A stretch of DNA of 64,000 bases, from positions 934,108 to 998,107 of the forward strand of contig NZ_SJOM01000007.1 of the NCBI RefSeq assembly GCF_004762045.1, read 5' to 3'. The position numbers and the translations under genes were made by a program. The notes below the pieces were generated by a model, which saw only the letters and a program-made list of their open reading frames with translations, did not search any database and was not told where the DNA came from. The number at the start of each line of letters is the position of its first letter. Within the stretch, counting starts at the first letter, position 1. The stretch comes from Mycobacterium sp. DL99 (lineage in GTDB: Bacteria > Actinomycetota > Actinomycetes > Mycobacteriales > Mycobacteriaceae). This document shows, piece by piece, positions 39,829 to 48,361 of this stretch.

Positions 39829-39896
39829 GGCTGGCACCGAGACTGTATTGAGGGACAGAAAGCGACCTGATTTTGTCCCTGAGTACAGCATCGGTG
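39829..39896. repeat. Left 68-bp hairpin repeat beside the AbiEi/DUF559 gene
   Basis: This copy is 60/68 identical to 40756-40823. It contains an inverted repeat: CTGTATTGAGGGACA (39843-39857) pairs with TGTCCCTGAGTACAG (39874-39888) except for two positions. In the frame used by the right copy it would read GWHRDCIEGQKAT-stop, the C-terminal tail of a related protein, so it looks like a relic gene end. Confidence 0.9.
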
Positions 39897-39927
39897 TTGT
39901 GTCGGTACCGCGTGCCAACATTCCGCC

Positions 39928-40797
39928 ATGGGTGGGGTGCTGATCGGCAGTGAGGCGTTGGCCAAACAACTCGTCACGCGCAACGAGCTTCGACACCACT
40001 ACCAGAGGCTGTTTCCGGACGTATATGTACGAGGGGAACCGACGCTGCGCGACCGGACAATTGGTGCGTGGCTGTGGTCGGGCCGTCGGGCAGTTATTGC
40101 CGGCGTCGCCGCGTCGGCGCTGCACGGGGCGTCGTACGTGGACGCCGATATCCCCATCGAGCTCGTCTGGAACAACACCCGGCCTCCGGCGGGTTTGGTC
40201 GTGCGCAACGAGACCCTTGCCGACGACGAGATCAAACGGGTCGTGGGCCTGCCGGTCACCACCCCGGCGCGCACCGTGTTCGACCTGGGCCGTCATTTCC
40301 CTCGCGACGAGGCCGTCGCACGGATCGATGCACTGGCCTGGACCCTGCGGGTTACCGTCGACGACGTCACCCCGCTCATCGAGCGCTATCCAAGCGTCCG
40401 GGGGATTCGAGCGTTGAAAGCCGCGCTGCCACTGGTCGACCGGGGTGCCGATTCGCCGCGGGAAACATGGCTGCGCCTGCAACTGACTGACGCCGAAATG
40501 CCGCCCGACGAAACCCAGATCATGGTGATCGAGGGACGGGGCCGCATCGTCGCGATCTTGGACATGGGCTGGGAACAGTTCAAAGTCGGCGTCAACTACG
40601 ACGGCAAGTTCCATCAGTCTGATCGCAAACGCTATGTGCAGGACCAGAAGACGTTGCGCAAGCTGGAGGCCATGGGGTGGATCGTCATCCGCGTGATCGC
40701 CGAGGACAACATCGCGGACGTCGTCGCCCGAGTCGAACGAGCACTGCGAAGCCGCGGCTGGCATCGAGACTGTAATGAGGGACAAAAGTCGGCCTGA
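39928..40797 (+). CDS. AbiEi-like protein with DUF559/Vsr-type nuclease domain
   Basis: The product is 289 aa. The N-terminal about 130 residues resemble AbiEi-type antitoxin domains (HHYQRLFPDVYVRG, VIAGVAASALHGA, LPVTTPARTVFDLGR). The C-terminal part (about 195-280) has a Vsr/DUF559 restriction-endonuclease-like pattern: VNYDGKFHQSDRKRYVQDQ and LRKLEAMGWIVIRVIAED. Such genes are common and variable in mycobacteria. It is unpartnered here. It is bounded by 68-bp hairpin repeats and its last 14 codons lie inside the right copy. The nuclease activity is not demonstrated. Confidence 0.85.
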   Translation: MGGVLIGSEALAKQLVTRNELRHHYQRLFPDVYVRGEPTLRDRTIGAWLWSGRRAVIAGVAASALHGASYVDADIPIELVWNNTRPPAGLVVRNETLADDEIKRVVGLPVTTPARTVFDLGRHFPRDEAVARIDALAWTLRVTVDDVTPLIERYPSVRGIRALKAALPLVDRGADSPRETWLRLQLTDAEMPPDETQIMVIEGRGRIVAILDMGWEQFKVGVNYDGKFHQSDRKRYVQDQKTLRKLEAMGWIVIRVIAEDNIADVVARVERALRSRGWHRDCNEGQKSA

Positions 40798-40823
40798 TTT
40801 TGTCCCTGACTACAGCCTCGGTG
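40756..40823. repeat. Right 68-bp hairpin repeat, overlapping the AbiEi/DUF559 stop
   Basis: This matches 39829-39896 at 60 of 68 positions. The imperfect stem is CTGTAATGAGGGACAAAA with TTTTGTCCCTGACTACAG and a loop of about 9 nt. It covers the last codons and TGA of the AbiEi/DUF559 gene and the space before the convergent permease, so it could also act as a terminator. Confidence 0.9.
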
Positions 40824-40833
40824 AAATCGCACC

Positions 40834-42120
40834 TCAGAAGTACCGCAGCCAGACATATACCCAGGCCAGGGTGGTACTGAGCGCGGTGACCACGAGGCCG
40901 TACCGGGTGAACCGCCAGAAGCTGATCGGATGCCCGGCCCGCTTGGCGATGCCGATCGCGACCACGTTGGCGCTGGCGGCGATGGCGGTGCCGTTGCCGC
41001 TGAAGCAGGCGCCGAGCGCGAACGCCCACCACAGCGCCTGGCCCGTCTGCGCGTCCGGGGACTGGGCCACCATGTCCTCCACCACCGGCGTCATCGTCGC
41101 GGTGTAGGGAATGTTGTCGACGAACGCGCCGACGATCGCCGAGCCGAACAGCAGCGCCGTCGCCGCCCCGAACCAGTTGTCGCCGAACGCCGATTCGGCC
41201 ACCGACCCGAGCGCTCCGATGACACCTGTGTGGACCAACCCGGCCACCATGACGAACAGCCCCATGAAGAACACCAAGGTGGGCCACTCGACCTCGGGTA
41301 GCACCTCGGCCACATCGATGTCGGTGACCAACAGCATCGCCCCAGCGCCCAACAGCGCAACGATCGACGGCGCCACATGCAACACCGAATGCAGCGCGAA
41401 CCCGATGATCACCGCGTTGAGTACCAGGAGGGACCGGAACAGCAGGCGCTTGTCCTTGATCGCGCGCCGTTCCTGCAGGGCCATCACCTCCTCGATCTGC
41501 ACCTGGTCGGCACGCAGGTCGGAGTGGAACAGCACCCTGGTGAACAGGACGAACAGCGCGAAGATGATGACCACGACCGGTGCCATGTGGATCAGGAAGT
41601 CGTTGAAGGTCAGGCCGGCGCGACTGCCGATGATGATGTTCGGCGGATCTCCGATCAGGGTGGCGGCGCCACCGATGTTGGAGGCCAGCACCTCAGCGAT
41701 CAGATAGGGCTGGGGTGCGATCCGCAGTCGGTCGCAGATCACCAGGGTGACCGGCGCGATCAGCAGGATGATGGTCACGTTGTCGAGCACCGGCGAGGCG
41801 AAGGCGGTGATCGCCATCAACATGACCATCAGCCGGAACGGATTGCCGCGGGAACGCTTGGCGGCCCAGATCGCGAGGAAATCGAACAGCCCGGTCTGCT
41901 TGATGACACCGACGATCACCATCATCCCGAGCAACAGGAAGATGACGTTCCAGTCGATGCCCTGGTGCTCTGAGTGGAACACCTCGGCGCCGGGGATCAA
42001 CCCGAGCAGGGCCATCAGGCCGGCGGCGACCAGGACGGTCTTGACCTTGTCGGCCCGCTCGGTGGCGATGAACCAGAAGGCGACGACGAAGATCGTCAGC
42101 GCCAGAACCGGAGCCAGCAC
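40834..42120 (-). CDS. ArsB/NhaD-family ion permease
   Basis: The product is 428 aa with about 11 membrane helices. It belongs to the ArsB/NhaD/CitM-type ion transporter superfamily: the conserved core ASPVLDNVTIILLIAPVTL, EVLASNIGGAATLIGDPPNIIIGS and the second repeat SAIVGAFVDNIPYTATMTP are present. Arsenite, Na+/H+ or anion transport are all possible. It follows the CBS-domain gene by 12 nt, in one transcript. Confidence 0.9.
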   Translation of the reverse strand: MLAPVLALTIFVVAFWFIATERADKVKTVLVAAGLMALLGLIPGAEVFHSEHQGIDWNVIFLLLGMMVIVGVIKQTGLFDFLAIWAAKRSRGNPFRLMVMLMAITAFASPVLDNVTIILLIAPVTLVICDRLRIAPQPYLIAEVLASNIGGAATLIGDPPNIIIGSRAGLTFNDFLIHMAPVVVIIFALFVLFTRVLFHSDLRADQVQIEEVMALQERRAIKDKRLLFRSLLVLNAVIIGFALHSVLHVAPSIVALLGAGAMLLVTDIDVAEVLPEVEWPTLVFFMGLFVMVAGLVHTGVIGALGSVAESAFGDNWFGAATALLFGSAIVGAFVDNIPYTATMTPVVEDMVAQSPDAQTGQALWWAFALGACFSGNGTAIAASANVVAIGIAKRAGHPISFWRFTRYGLVVTALSTTLAWVYVWLRYF

Positions 42121-42132
42121 GGGCCCGAGCGA

Positions 42133-42621
42133 TCAGTCGCCGGGACCGGCGACCGCAAGGCTGGTCAGTAGCCGTTCGAGCGTGACGGCCCCGGTGAGCC
42201 GTCCGCTGCGGTCGACGACGGCGATCAGAGGGCTGCGCTTGTTGGCCATCACCGTGGCGATCTCCAACAACGTCGCGTCGGGCGTCACGGTCGCCGGCTT
42301 GGTAGCGGGACCCGGGAGACAGTCGCCGACAGTGAGTTTGCCTGGGCCGTGCCAGAACAGATCGGCGTGAATCTCGTCGACGGTGCGGACCAACGCCGGA
42401 TCATCTTGGTAGGACTCGGGAATCGCCAGACGCAGCACTTGAGTGCCCGGCAGCACTGCCACCGGACGGTCGTCATCGTCGACCACGACGAGGCCCGGAA
42501 GCCGGTTCACCACCATCAGCTGGACGGCCTTCGAGACGGGGTCATCGATCCGCACCGTCGGCAGGTGGGCCGCGATTTCATGTGCCTGCATGAGTTCGTT
42601 CCAATGCGTCGCTAGTGTCAT
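42133..42621 (-). CDS. CBS-domain protein
   Basis: The product is 162 aa from [10 protein letters not shown], with GGAG 9 nt upstream; MQAHEIA at 42591 is the alternative. Two CBS motifs are visible ([33 protein letters not shown] and [34 protein letters not shown]). CBS pairs bind adenosyl nucleotides. It is the first gene of the unit with the ion permease and may gate it according to energy state, as inference. Confidence 0.85.
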   Translation of the reverse strand: MTLATHWNELMQAHEIAAHLPTVRIDDPVSKAVQLMVVNRLPGLVVVDDDDRPVAVLPGTQVLRLAIPESYQDDPALVRTVDEIHADLFWHGPGKLTVGDCLPGPATKPATVTPDATLLEIATVMANKRSPLIAVVDRSGRLTGAVTLERLLTSLAVAGPGD

Positions 42622-42777
42622 CGTCCTCGTTCTCCGATCAATTCGGGACGGCTCGGCTCCGGCGGTGGCTGCCAGTGTGGGCGGCGCGGTGGCCGGTGAC
42701 CATCGGGGCTGACACCCATTCCGCGGGGGTTGTTGCCTGTATGGACAACAGCACCGGTCTCGGGTCACCCTGGTGGG

Positions 42778-43746
42778 GTGAAACCGGCGCGCACTCCGGC
42801 GGCCGCGTTGTTCCGGCGGCTGTTCCTGATCAACGGGTTGATCTTCACGCTGGGCACCCTGATCCTGGCGCTGTCCCCGGCTTCGGTGTCCTCACGGATA
42901 AAACTCACCGAAATACCAGTTTTGTTCGTAGGTTTGGCGATTATCCTGACGGCCAACGCGCTGCTCCTGAGATCCAGTCTTGCCCCATTGGATCGGCTCG
43001 CCGCGTCAATGCGGCGAGTCGATCCGCCCAGGCGGAGCGACCGCGTCGACGACAGTGGCAGCGGCGATCTGCAGCACCTGATCGAGTCGTTCAACGCCAT
43101 GCTCGATCGGCTTGAGACCGAACGGACCACCGCGAGCGCATCGGCGTTGGCCGCGCAGGAGAACGAACGTCAGCGCATCGCACGGGAATTGCACGACGAG
43201 ATCGGTCAGACACTCACCGTCGCGCTGCTGACTCTCAAACGCGCCGTCGACCGGTCCCCGGAGTCGATCCACGCCGAACTCGCCGACGCGCAGGAGATCG
43301 TGCGATCCAGTCTCGACGAGGTCCGTGACATCGCCCGACGGCTGCGCCCGGACGCGCTGGAGGACCTCGGATTGCACAGCGCGCTGAACGCCCTGTGCAA
43401 CGATTTCGCCCAGGCATCCGGTATTGCGATGGTCAAACACATTGCACCGCAATCGGTCCGGCTGAAACCCGACGTCGAGCTGGTGTGTTACCGGATCGCC
43501 CAGGAGAGCCTGACAAATGTCGCGCGCCATTCCGGGGCGAGCAAGGTGTGGCTCGATCTGCACACTGGCGCAACGGAGTTGACGCTACGGATCGCCGATG
43601 ACGGGCGTGGCGGCGTTGATACCGCGGGGGCCGGCATCAACGGAATGCGGGAGCGGGCCCTGCTGGTGAACGCCGCATTGAGCATCACCTCGCCGCAGGA
43701 CGGTGGCACCGAAGTGCGGCTGGTGATTCCGGTGCGGGGCACTTGA
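42778..43746 (+). CDS. NarL-type sensor histidine kinase
   Basis: The product is 322 aa from GTG ([12 protein letters not shown]). Two membrane helices lie at about 14-34 and 46-66 with a very short external loop, then a HAMP-like linker. The HisKA_3 H-box [14 protein letters not shown] has His139, and the ATPase part has DDGRGG and [11 protein letters not shown]. Its stop is directly followed by the regulator start (0 nt). The short loop suggests membrane or intracellular sensing. Confidence 0.9.
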   Translation: MKPARTPAAALFRRLFLINGLIFTLGTLILALSPASVSSRIKLTEIPVLFVGLAIILTANALLLRSSLAPLDRLAASMRRVDPPRRSDRVDDSGSGDLQHLIESFNAMLDRLETERTTASASALAAQENERQRIARELHDEIGQTLTVALLTLKRAVDRSPESIHAELADAQEIVRSSLDEVRDIARRLRPDALEDLGLHSALNALCNDFAQASGIAMVKHIAPQSVRLKPDVELVCYRIAQESLTNVARHSGASKVWLDLHTGATELTLRIADDGRGGVDTAGAGINGMRERALLVNAALSITSPQDGGTEVRLVIPVRGT

Positions 43747-44394
43747 ATGCCCGCCCGGATCCTGCTGGCCGACGATCACGCCCTGGTCCGGAGCGGACTG
43801 CGGATGATCATCGACGCCGAATCCGATCTGAAGGTGGTGGCCGAGGCTGCCGACGGGTACGAGGCTCTGACCGCTCTGGACGCGACCCCGGTCGACCTGG
43901 CGATCCTTGACATCGCGATGCCGCGGATGACCGGGTTGCAGGCTGCCCGTGAGATCAACCGAACACATTCGCACGTGCGGATTCTGATCCTGTCGATGTA
44001 CGACAACGAACAGTACTTTTTCGAGGCACTCAAGGCCGGGGCGTCCGGGTATGTGCTGAAGTCCGTGGCCGACCGCGACCTGTTGGAGGCCTGCCGGGCG
44101 ACCATGCGCGGGGAGCCGTTCCTGTACGCCGGTGCGGTGACGGCGCTGATCCGCGACTATCTGCACCGGTCACGCCAGGGCGGCGAGTTGCCCGAAACCA
44201 TCCTGACGCCACGGGAGGAGGAGGTGCTCAAGTTGATCGCCGAGGGCTATTCGACCCGGGAGATCGCCGCGACACTGACCATCAGCGCCAAGACAGTGGA
44301 TCGGCACCGGACCAACATCCTGGCCAAACTCGGCCTCCGGGATCGGCTGGCGCTGACGCGCTATGCGATCCGCGCCGGACTCATCGAACCGTGA
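43747..44394 (+). CDS. LuxR/NarL-family response regulator
   Basis: The product is 215 aa. The receiver has Asp9/Asp10, phospho-acceptor Asp55 ([10 protein letters not shown]) and the KSVAD loop. The C-terminal LuxR helix-turn-helix is [25 protein letters not shown]. It pairs with the kinase immediately upstream. Its 3' end overlaps the convergent DUF1707 gene by 34 bp. Confidence 0.94.
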   Translation: MPARILLADDHALVRSGLRMIIDAESDLKVVAEAADGYEALTALDATPVDLAILDIAMPRMTGLQAAREINRTHSHVRILILSMYDNEQYFFEALKAGASGYVLKSVADRDLLEACRATMRGEPFLYAGAVTALIRDYLHRSRQGGELPETILTPREEEVLKLIAEGYSTREIAATLTISAKTVDRHRTNILAKLGLRDRLALTRYAIRAGLIEP

Positions 44395-44810
44395 GCCCAG
44401 ATCGGAATGGCGTGTGACACAACGCCGATGCCCCAACCCATGATCGGCCAGACCGGCCAGAAGTACCAGCCGCCACCGCCGAGTCCGACGGCCAGCCAGA
44501 TGCCGAGCATCAGGAGGGAGCCGGCGAGGTAGGCGGCCAGGTGGATTCCGACGCTCATCCGGGCGGCCCGCAGTTGGGCGGCGCGGCGTCGGGGGTCATG
44601 ACGCCGCAGGCGGTTGACGGGTAGGTCGGCGACGAGCGCGCGTAGTTCATGGGCGGTCTGCGCCTGGAAGGTCGACTGCAGCCGATCCTCGTACTCGGGC
44701 ATGGTCAGGTAGCCCTGGGTGAGGGCCTGGCCGAGGTCGTTGGCGGTCCGTTCACGCTCCCGGTCGCCGGCTCGGGCGGTGTCAACGGTGTGTAGGGCAG
44801 TGTCGGCCAT
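44361..44810 (-). CDS. DUF1707 and 2TM-domain protein
   Basis: The product is 149 aa from [10 protein letters not shown], with GGGAG 6 nt upstream. The N-terminal DUF1707 (SHOCT-like) motif is [26 protein letters not shown] basic linker leads into two membrane helices at about 91-115 and 120-138 of the 2TM type. Such proteins are frequent in actinobacteria and of unknown role. An inverted repeat lies directly upstream in its promoter. Confidence 0.88.
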   Translation of the reverse strand: MADTALHTVDTARAGDRERERTANDLGQALTQGYLTMPEYEDRLQSTFQAQTAHELRALVADLPVNRLRRHDPRRRAAQLRAARMSVGIHLAAYLAGSLLMLGIWLAVGLGGGGWYFWPVWPIMGWGIGVVSHAIPIWAHGSMSPARIA

Positions 44811-44834
44811 CTCAACTCCCGTGGATCTAGTCAG

Positions 44835-44867
44835 TGACAAGTTGAACTATCCCACCGGAACTTGTCA
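44835..44867 (-). promoter_or_regulatory. Inverted-repeat operator and promoter of the DUF1707 gene
   Basis: TGACAAGTT (44835-44843) and AACTTGTCA (44859-44867) are perfect 9-bp arms with a 15-nt spacer. On the minus strand TTGACG overlaps the outer arm and GATAGT follows 17 nt later, giving a plausible promoter inside the palindrome. A repressor bound here would block it. The regulator is not identified. Confidence 0.5.
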
Positions 44868-44870
44868 GCG

Positions 44871-45365
44871 TCAAGATGCAATGCCGGTTGTTTCCTGTTC
44901 GGCCAGGTCGCGCAGGGTGAGGAGCTGTTTCCGCATCATCACCACGTCGCCCACGGCCATCGCCCAACCCAGGGGTCGTGGACCACCGAAGCGCACCCGC
45001 ACGTGCAGTCGGGTGCCCGCGGCCTCGGGGTGCGCGGCATAGGTGACCGCGACCTTCCCGGACTGCAACGTCACGTGCTCGTCTTCGGCGAATGAGCGCA
45101 GCGTGAAAATCTGCATGAAGCGTTGGCCGGATCGGAGCTGGGTCAGTTCGGCGTTCCGCGTGCGCGGACTGCGCCGGCCGAAGTTGTCGATGAGGTCGTA
45201 GCTGTACGGCGCGACGCGCAACTGGCAGAGCCAGCCGAACACGGTCGACGGCGGTGCGTCGATGCTGATCGCCCGGTCGGCGGAGAGTGCTGTGGCCGGG
45301 GTCAGGGCGTCGCACGGAAGAGTGGCGTTGCGCTCTTGGGCCGTGGCGCCCCAATTCAGGATCAC
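44871..45365 (-). CDS. SRPBCC-fold protein, second of a pair
   Basis: The product is 164 aa. The START/Bet v 1-like signature is ADRAISIDAPPSTVFGWLCQLRVAPYSYD, and conserved YSYDLIDNFGRRSPR follows. SRPBCC proteins bind hydrophobic ligands. It is coupled to the upstream SRPBCC gene by a 4-nt overlap. The ligand is unknown. Confidence 0.85.
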   Translation of the reverse strand: MILNWGATAQERNATLPCDALTPATALSADRAISIDAPPSTVFGWLCQLRVAPYSYDLIDNFGRRSPRTRNAELTQLRSGQRFMQIFTLRSFAEDEHVTLQSGKVAVTYAAHPEAAGTRLHVRVRFGGPRPLGWAMAVGDVVMMRKQLLTLRDLAEQETTGIAS

Positions 45366-45751
45366 GCCAGTACGTCCGGGCGCGGGCGCAGTTGTCCCGC
45401 AATGCGTTTGAGCATATGGCGGACCGCCACCGCGTGGCCGCCCGCGCCGATCACCAGGGCGCGGTAGATCTTGCCGTGGATACCCGGAAAGGCTGCCCAG
45501 GTTTGCGAGCGCACCCGCGTGCGATGTGGGCCGAGATCATCCAGCTCGAAGACCCATTCGTAGATCGAGAAGGGGTGGCGGCCCTTGAGGACCAGGCGTT
45601 GGCGCGGCGTGCACTCACCGATGGCGAATCCGAATGGGGCGCGCGGTTCGGCGGGGTCACCGCACATCGTTCGCAGGACGGCGGCCCATGTCGTAGCAGC
45701 GTCGGCGTCGACGGTTATGGCATGCTCGTCGATATAGGGTAAACGTTCCAT
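45362..45751 (-). CDS. SRPBCC-like protein, first of a pair
   Basis: The product is 129 aa from MERLPYIDEH. It has an SRPBCC-type pattern: DEHAITVDADAATTWAAVL, then an RLVLKGRHPFSIYEWVFELDDLGPHRTRV strand region, and a C-terminal amphipathic helix. It begins 21 bp from the divergent TetR gene, which probably controls the pair. The start is decided by the overlap with the divergent promoter; the frame upstream is a shadow. Confidence 0.78.
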   Translation of the reverse strand: MERLPYIDEHAITVDADAATTWAAVLRTMCGDPAEPRAPFGFAIGECTPRQRLVLKGRHPFSIYEWVFELDDLGPHRTRVRSQTWAAFPGIHGKIYRALVIGAGGHAVAVRHMLKRIAGQLRPRPDVLA

Positions 45752-45772
45752 ATAGAAGGACTGTACTAGATC

Positions 45773-46354
45773 ATGGCGCCTCCGCGGAAGCATGAAACCG
45801 ACGCAATCTTGGATGCCACGCGGGCGTTGGTGCTCGCCGAAGGGCCAAGGGCTGCAAGTGTTGCGGCGATTGCCAAGGTCAGCGGGGCCCCGGCGGGCAC
45901 GCTGTATCACCGGTTCGGCAATCGCAATGGGGTGTTGACCGCGGCCTGGCTGCGGGCGCTGGAGCGGTTTCAGTCCCGCGCGATGGCGGCCACCGCGGAC
46001 GACGCGGTGGAGGCGGCAGTCGCGATGGGCGTCGCTGCGGTGGACTTCGCCCGGGAGGTCCCCGAAGATGCCCGCTTACTGCTGACCATCCGGCCCCGTG
46101 ACCTGCTCGACGGCGCCCCCGATGCGGAGTTCACCGCCACGCTGGCGGCGATGAACATGCCACTGGGGGAGCGGTTGCGTGAGCTGGCGCGCTCCATCTA
46201 CGGCAACGACGATGCGCGCACGATGGATGCGATGGCACGCGCCGTCGTCGACCTGCCCTATGCGATGGTGCGCCGCCACGCCAACGATGCCGAGTTGCCG
46301 GTGTGGATGGAGGAGGACCTGGCCGAGGCGATCCGGAAGTTGCTGGTTCGGTGA
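45773..46354 (+). CDS. TetR-family transcriptional regulator
   Basis: The product is 193 aa. The HTH is AASVAAIAKVSGAPAGTLYHRFGNRNGVL (residues about 26-54). The intergenic space to the divergent SRPBCC gene is only 21 bp, so operator, promoters and ribosome sites must overlap; both transcripts may be leaderless or nearly so. It likely represses the SRPBCC pair in response to a hydrophobic ligand. Confidence 0.9.
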   Translation: MAPPRKHETDAILDATRALVLAEGPRAASVAAIAKVSGAPAGTLYHRFGNRNGVLTAAWLRALERFQSRAMAATADDAVEAAVAMGVAAVDFAREVPEDARLLLTIRPRDLLDGAPDAEFTATLAAMNMPLGERLRELARSIYGNDDARTMDAMARAVVDLPYAMVRRHANDAELPVWMEEDLAEAIRKLLVR

Positions 46355-46533
46355 ATTATTTGCGTCTCCGCCGGTGACTGCCTGTGTCAGCCACTGTGAC
46401 GAATGTGTGTTTTCTTGAGGGGATTTCGGGCATTTCGTCGCGACAGGCTGCACACTCGTCACGGTGCGCCATGAGGGTCGAGGCTGAACTCGCCGTCCGC
46501 CGGCAACCTAGGAAACTGGGTATCGTCTGGATC

Positions 46534-46986
46534 ATGGATGACAAGGCCGACGCTTCAAGGGTTGTCGCAGCAAGTCGCGAGATCGCCGCACCGGCAGAGG
46601 CGATTTTCGAGCTGATCGCCGACCCGTCCCAACAGCCTCGCTGGGATGGCAATGACAATTTGGCGGAGGCGCCTTCCGGGCAGCGGGTCCGCGCGGCCGG
46701 CGACGTATTCGTCATGACGATCAGCCAGGGCGGCGACCGCGAGAACCACGTCGTGGAGTTCGAAGAGGGCCGGCGTATCGCATGGCAGCCGTCGGAAGTC
46801 GGCAAAGAGCCGCCCGGCCATCTCTGGCGCTGGGAGCTGGAACCGTTGGGCGACAACCGAACCCTGGTCACCCACACCTACGACTGGACGCAGCTCAACG
46901 ATGAGAAGCGGCTGGTGCGCGCACGTGCGACCACCGCGGACAAGCTGCAGGGATCGATCGACCGCTTGGCGGCGATCGCCGAGTAG
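46534..46986 (+). CDS. SRPBCC-family (polyketide cyclase/dehydrase-like) protein
   Basis: The product is 150 aa from MDDKADAS. The pattern ASREIAAPAEAIFELIADPSQQPRWDG is typical of SRPBCC proteins, with GHLWRWELEPLGDNRTLVTHTYDWT near the C-terminus. It is monocistronic, with 179 bp upstream that hold no recognisable gene. The function is unknown. Confidence 0.88.
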   Translation: MDDKADASRVVAASREIAAPAEAIFELIADPSQQPRWDGNDNLAEAPSGQRVRAAGDVFVMTISQGGDRENHVVEFEEGRRIAWQPSEVGKEPPGHLWRWELEPLGDNRTLVTHTYDWTQLNDEKRLVRARATTADKLQGSIDRLAAIAE

Positions 46987-46987
46987 T

Positions 46988-47382
46988 TATCAGTCACACT
47001 TTTCTCAATGATCACGGCGCGGCGACCGGGTGTCGTTGCGCCCGCCTATGAGCGACAGTCGAGCGACAATCGCCACCTGCATCACGGTGGCACCTTCCGT
47101 CACGAACGTGATCATTACTCGCGTCACGCGGATCCCATTCCACCTCGCCTGCCACAGATTTCGGCTTGCCCGCCTATTAGCGACAGTGTCGCTCGTAGTC
47201 GGGCGCTGGACAGGTGAGGCTGTCGTGGTTCCAGAGGAACGAGTGCCAGGTGAGGTTGCCGCATTCGTGGACAGTGTTGCGTGAGCGGCTCAAGAGGCGA
47301 TTGTCGCTCGATTGTCGCGCGTAGGCGGGCGCAACGACACCCGGTCGCCGCGCCGTGATCATTGAGAAAAGTGTGACTGATA
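46988..47382. mobile_element. 395-bp palindromic, MITE-like inverted-repeat element
   Basis: The outer 87 bp (46988-47074) are repeated in inverse orientation at 47296-47382 with three mismatches, the first 61 bp being identical. Both ends read TATCAG, so a TA target duplication (IS630/mariner style) is possible. The centre (47168-47204) is a further hairpin whose arms GCCCGCCTATTAGCGACA and TGTCGCTCGTAGTCGGGC are degenerate copies of sequence in the outer arms. The whole is one large palindrome centred near 47185. With the terminator, this fills the 505-bp gap after the SRPBCC gene; no gene is seen in it. Confidence 0.8.
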
Positions 47383-47433
47383 CCGCCGCCGCCTCCCGGG
47401 CATTGGCGTTAGCGCGCTGAGAGCCCGAAAAGA

Positions 47434-47471
47434 ACTGAGGCCCTGCTCGAAACATCGAGCAGGGCCTCAGT
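47434..47471. terminator. Bidirectional rho-independent-type terminator
   Basis: A perfect 17-bp stem (ACTGAGGCCCTGCTCGA, loop AACA, TCGAGCAGGGCCTCAGT) is followed on the plus strand by TTTTG and on the minus strand by TTCTTTTC. It lies 20 nt after the enoyl-CoA hydratase stop, so it mainly ends that leftward transcript and insulates it from the palindromic element. Confidence 0.92.
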
Positions 47472-47491
47472 TTTGCCTTCGGGGGCGACGA

Positions 47492-48292
47492 CTACTTCAT
47501 CTGGAACACCGGCGCGCGCTTCTCCTTGAAGGCCAGCGGGCCCTCCTTGGCGTCGGCGGACAGGAACACCGGGATGCCGTTGGCGGTGTCGGGCTTGAAT
47601 GCGTCGTTCTCGTGCATGCCCTCGGTCTCGCGGATGGTCTTGAGGATGGCCTGCACGGCCAGCGGGCCGTTGTTGTTGATCACCTCGGCGATCTCCAGGG
47701 CCTTCTCCAGCGCGGTGCCGTCCGGGACGACGTGACCGATCAGGCCGTACTCGAGCGCCTGGGCGGCTGTGATGTGCCGTCCGGTAAGTAGCATGTCGCA
47801 CGCGATGGTGTAGGGAATCTGGCGCACGAGGCGCACGGCCGAACCGCCCATCGGGTACAGGCTCCACTTGGCCTCGGAAATGCCGAACTTGGCACTCTCG
47901 CCGGCGACGCGGATGTCGGTGCCCTGCAGGATCTCGGTGCCACCGGCGATGGCGGGGCCTTCGACCGCGGCGATCAGCGGCTTGGTGAGCCGGCGGCCCT
48001 TGAGTAGGCCGTCGATACGTGACGGGTCGTAGCTGCCGTCCTTGAAGGAATCACCCGGCGGCTTCTTGGTCGCGCCCTTGAGATCCATGCCGGCGCAGAA
48101 GTACCCGCCGGCGCCGGTGAGGATGCAGGTGCGGATCTCCGGATCGTTGTCGACGCGGTCCCAGGCCTCGACCATGATCGAGAGCATCTCGGTGGAAAGC
48201 GCGTTGCGCGCCTCGGGCCGGTTCAGCGTCAGGATCAGGGTGTGTCCGCGCTGCTCAATGAGGGCGTCGGGCCCCTTTTCGGTATCGCTCAC
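47492..48292 (-). CDS. echA19: Enoyl-CoA hydratase, EchA19-like
   Basis: The product is 266 aa from GTG. The crotonase signatures are [11 protein letters not shown], the oxyanion hole CAGMDLKG and [19 protein letters not shown] with the catalytic glutamates. In M. tuberculosis echA19 is divergent from fadD19 and acts in sterol side-chain beta-oxidation; the same arrangement here supports the name. The 69-bp divergent spacer contains a KstR box. Confidence 0.85.
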   Translation of the reverse strand: MSDTEKGPDALIEQRGHTLILTLNRPEARNALSTEMLSIMVEAWDRVDNDPEIRTCILTGAGGYFCAGMDLKGATKKPPGDSFKDGSYDPSRIDGLLKGRRLTKPLIAAVEGPAIAGGTEILQGTDIRVAGESAKFGISEAKWSLYPMGGSAVRLVRQIPYTIACDMLLTGRHITAAQALEYGLIGHVVPDGTALEKALEIAEVINNNGPLAVQAILKTIRETEGMHENDAFKPDTANGIPVFLSADAKEGPLAFKEKRAPVFQMK

Positions 48293-48336
48293 GGGTGTCA
48301 GCCTCTCTGCATTTTCGACCCAGACTTGTATCGAAA

Positions 48337-48350
48337 TGTAACACGTTCTA
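48337..48350. promoter_or_regulatory. KstR operator
   Basis: TGTAACACGTTCTA fits the KstR consensus TNNAACNNGTTNNA at every fixed position. It lies between the divergent echA19-like and fadD19 genes. TAGTTT (48349-48354), which begins in the operator, could be the fadD19 -10, putting the transcription start at or near the GTG at 48362 (leaderless). KstR would block both genes until sterol-derived CoA esters appear. Confidence 0.85.
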
Positions 48351-48361
48351 GTTTAGGTTCT

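Noticed and set aside
36433..40785. A 1450-codon open frame on the minus strand
   Set aside because: It runs antisense to the FAD monooxygenase and the AbiEi/DUF559 gene and out of frame through mnhA. Its product is Arg/Pro/Gly/His-rich without domains, a usual by-product of high GC content.
47008..47455. Short ORFs in the palindromic element (MITARRPGVVAPAY and its mirrored partner)
   Set aside because: The two similar peptides arise from the inverted arms. They lack ribosome sites, and one runs into the terminator.
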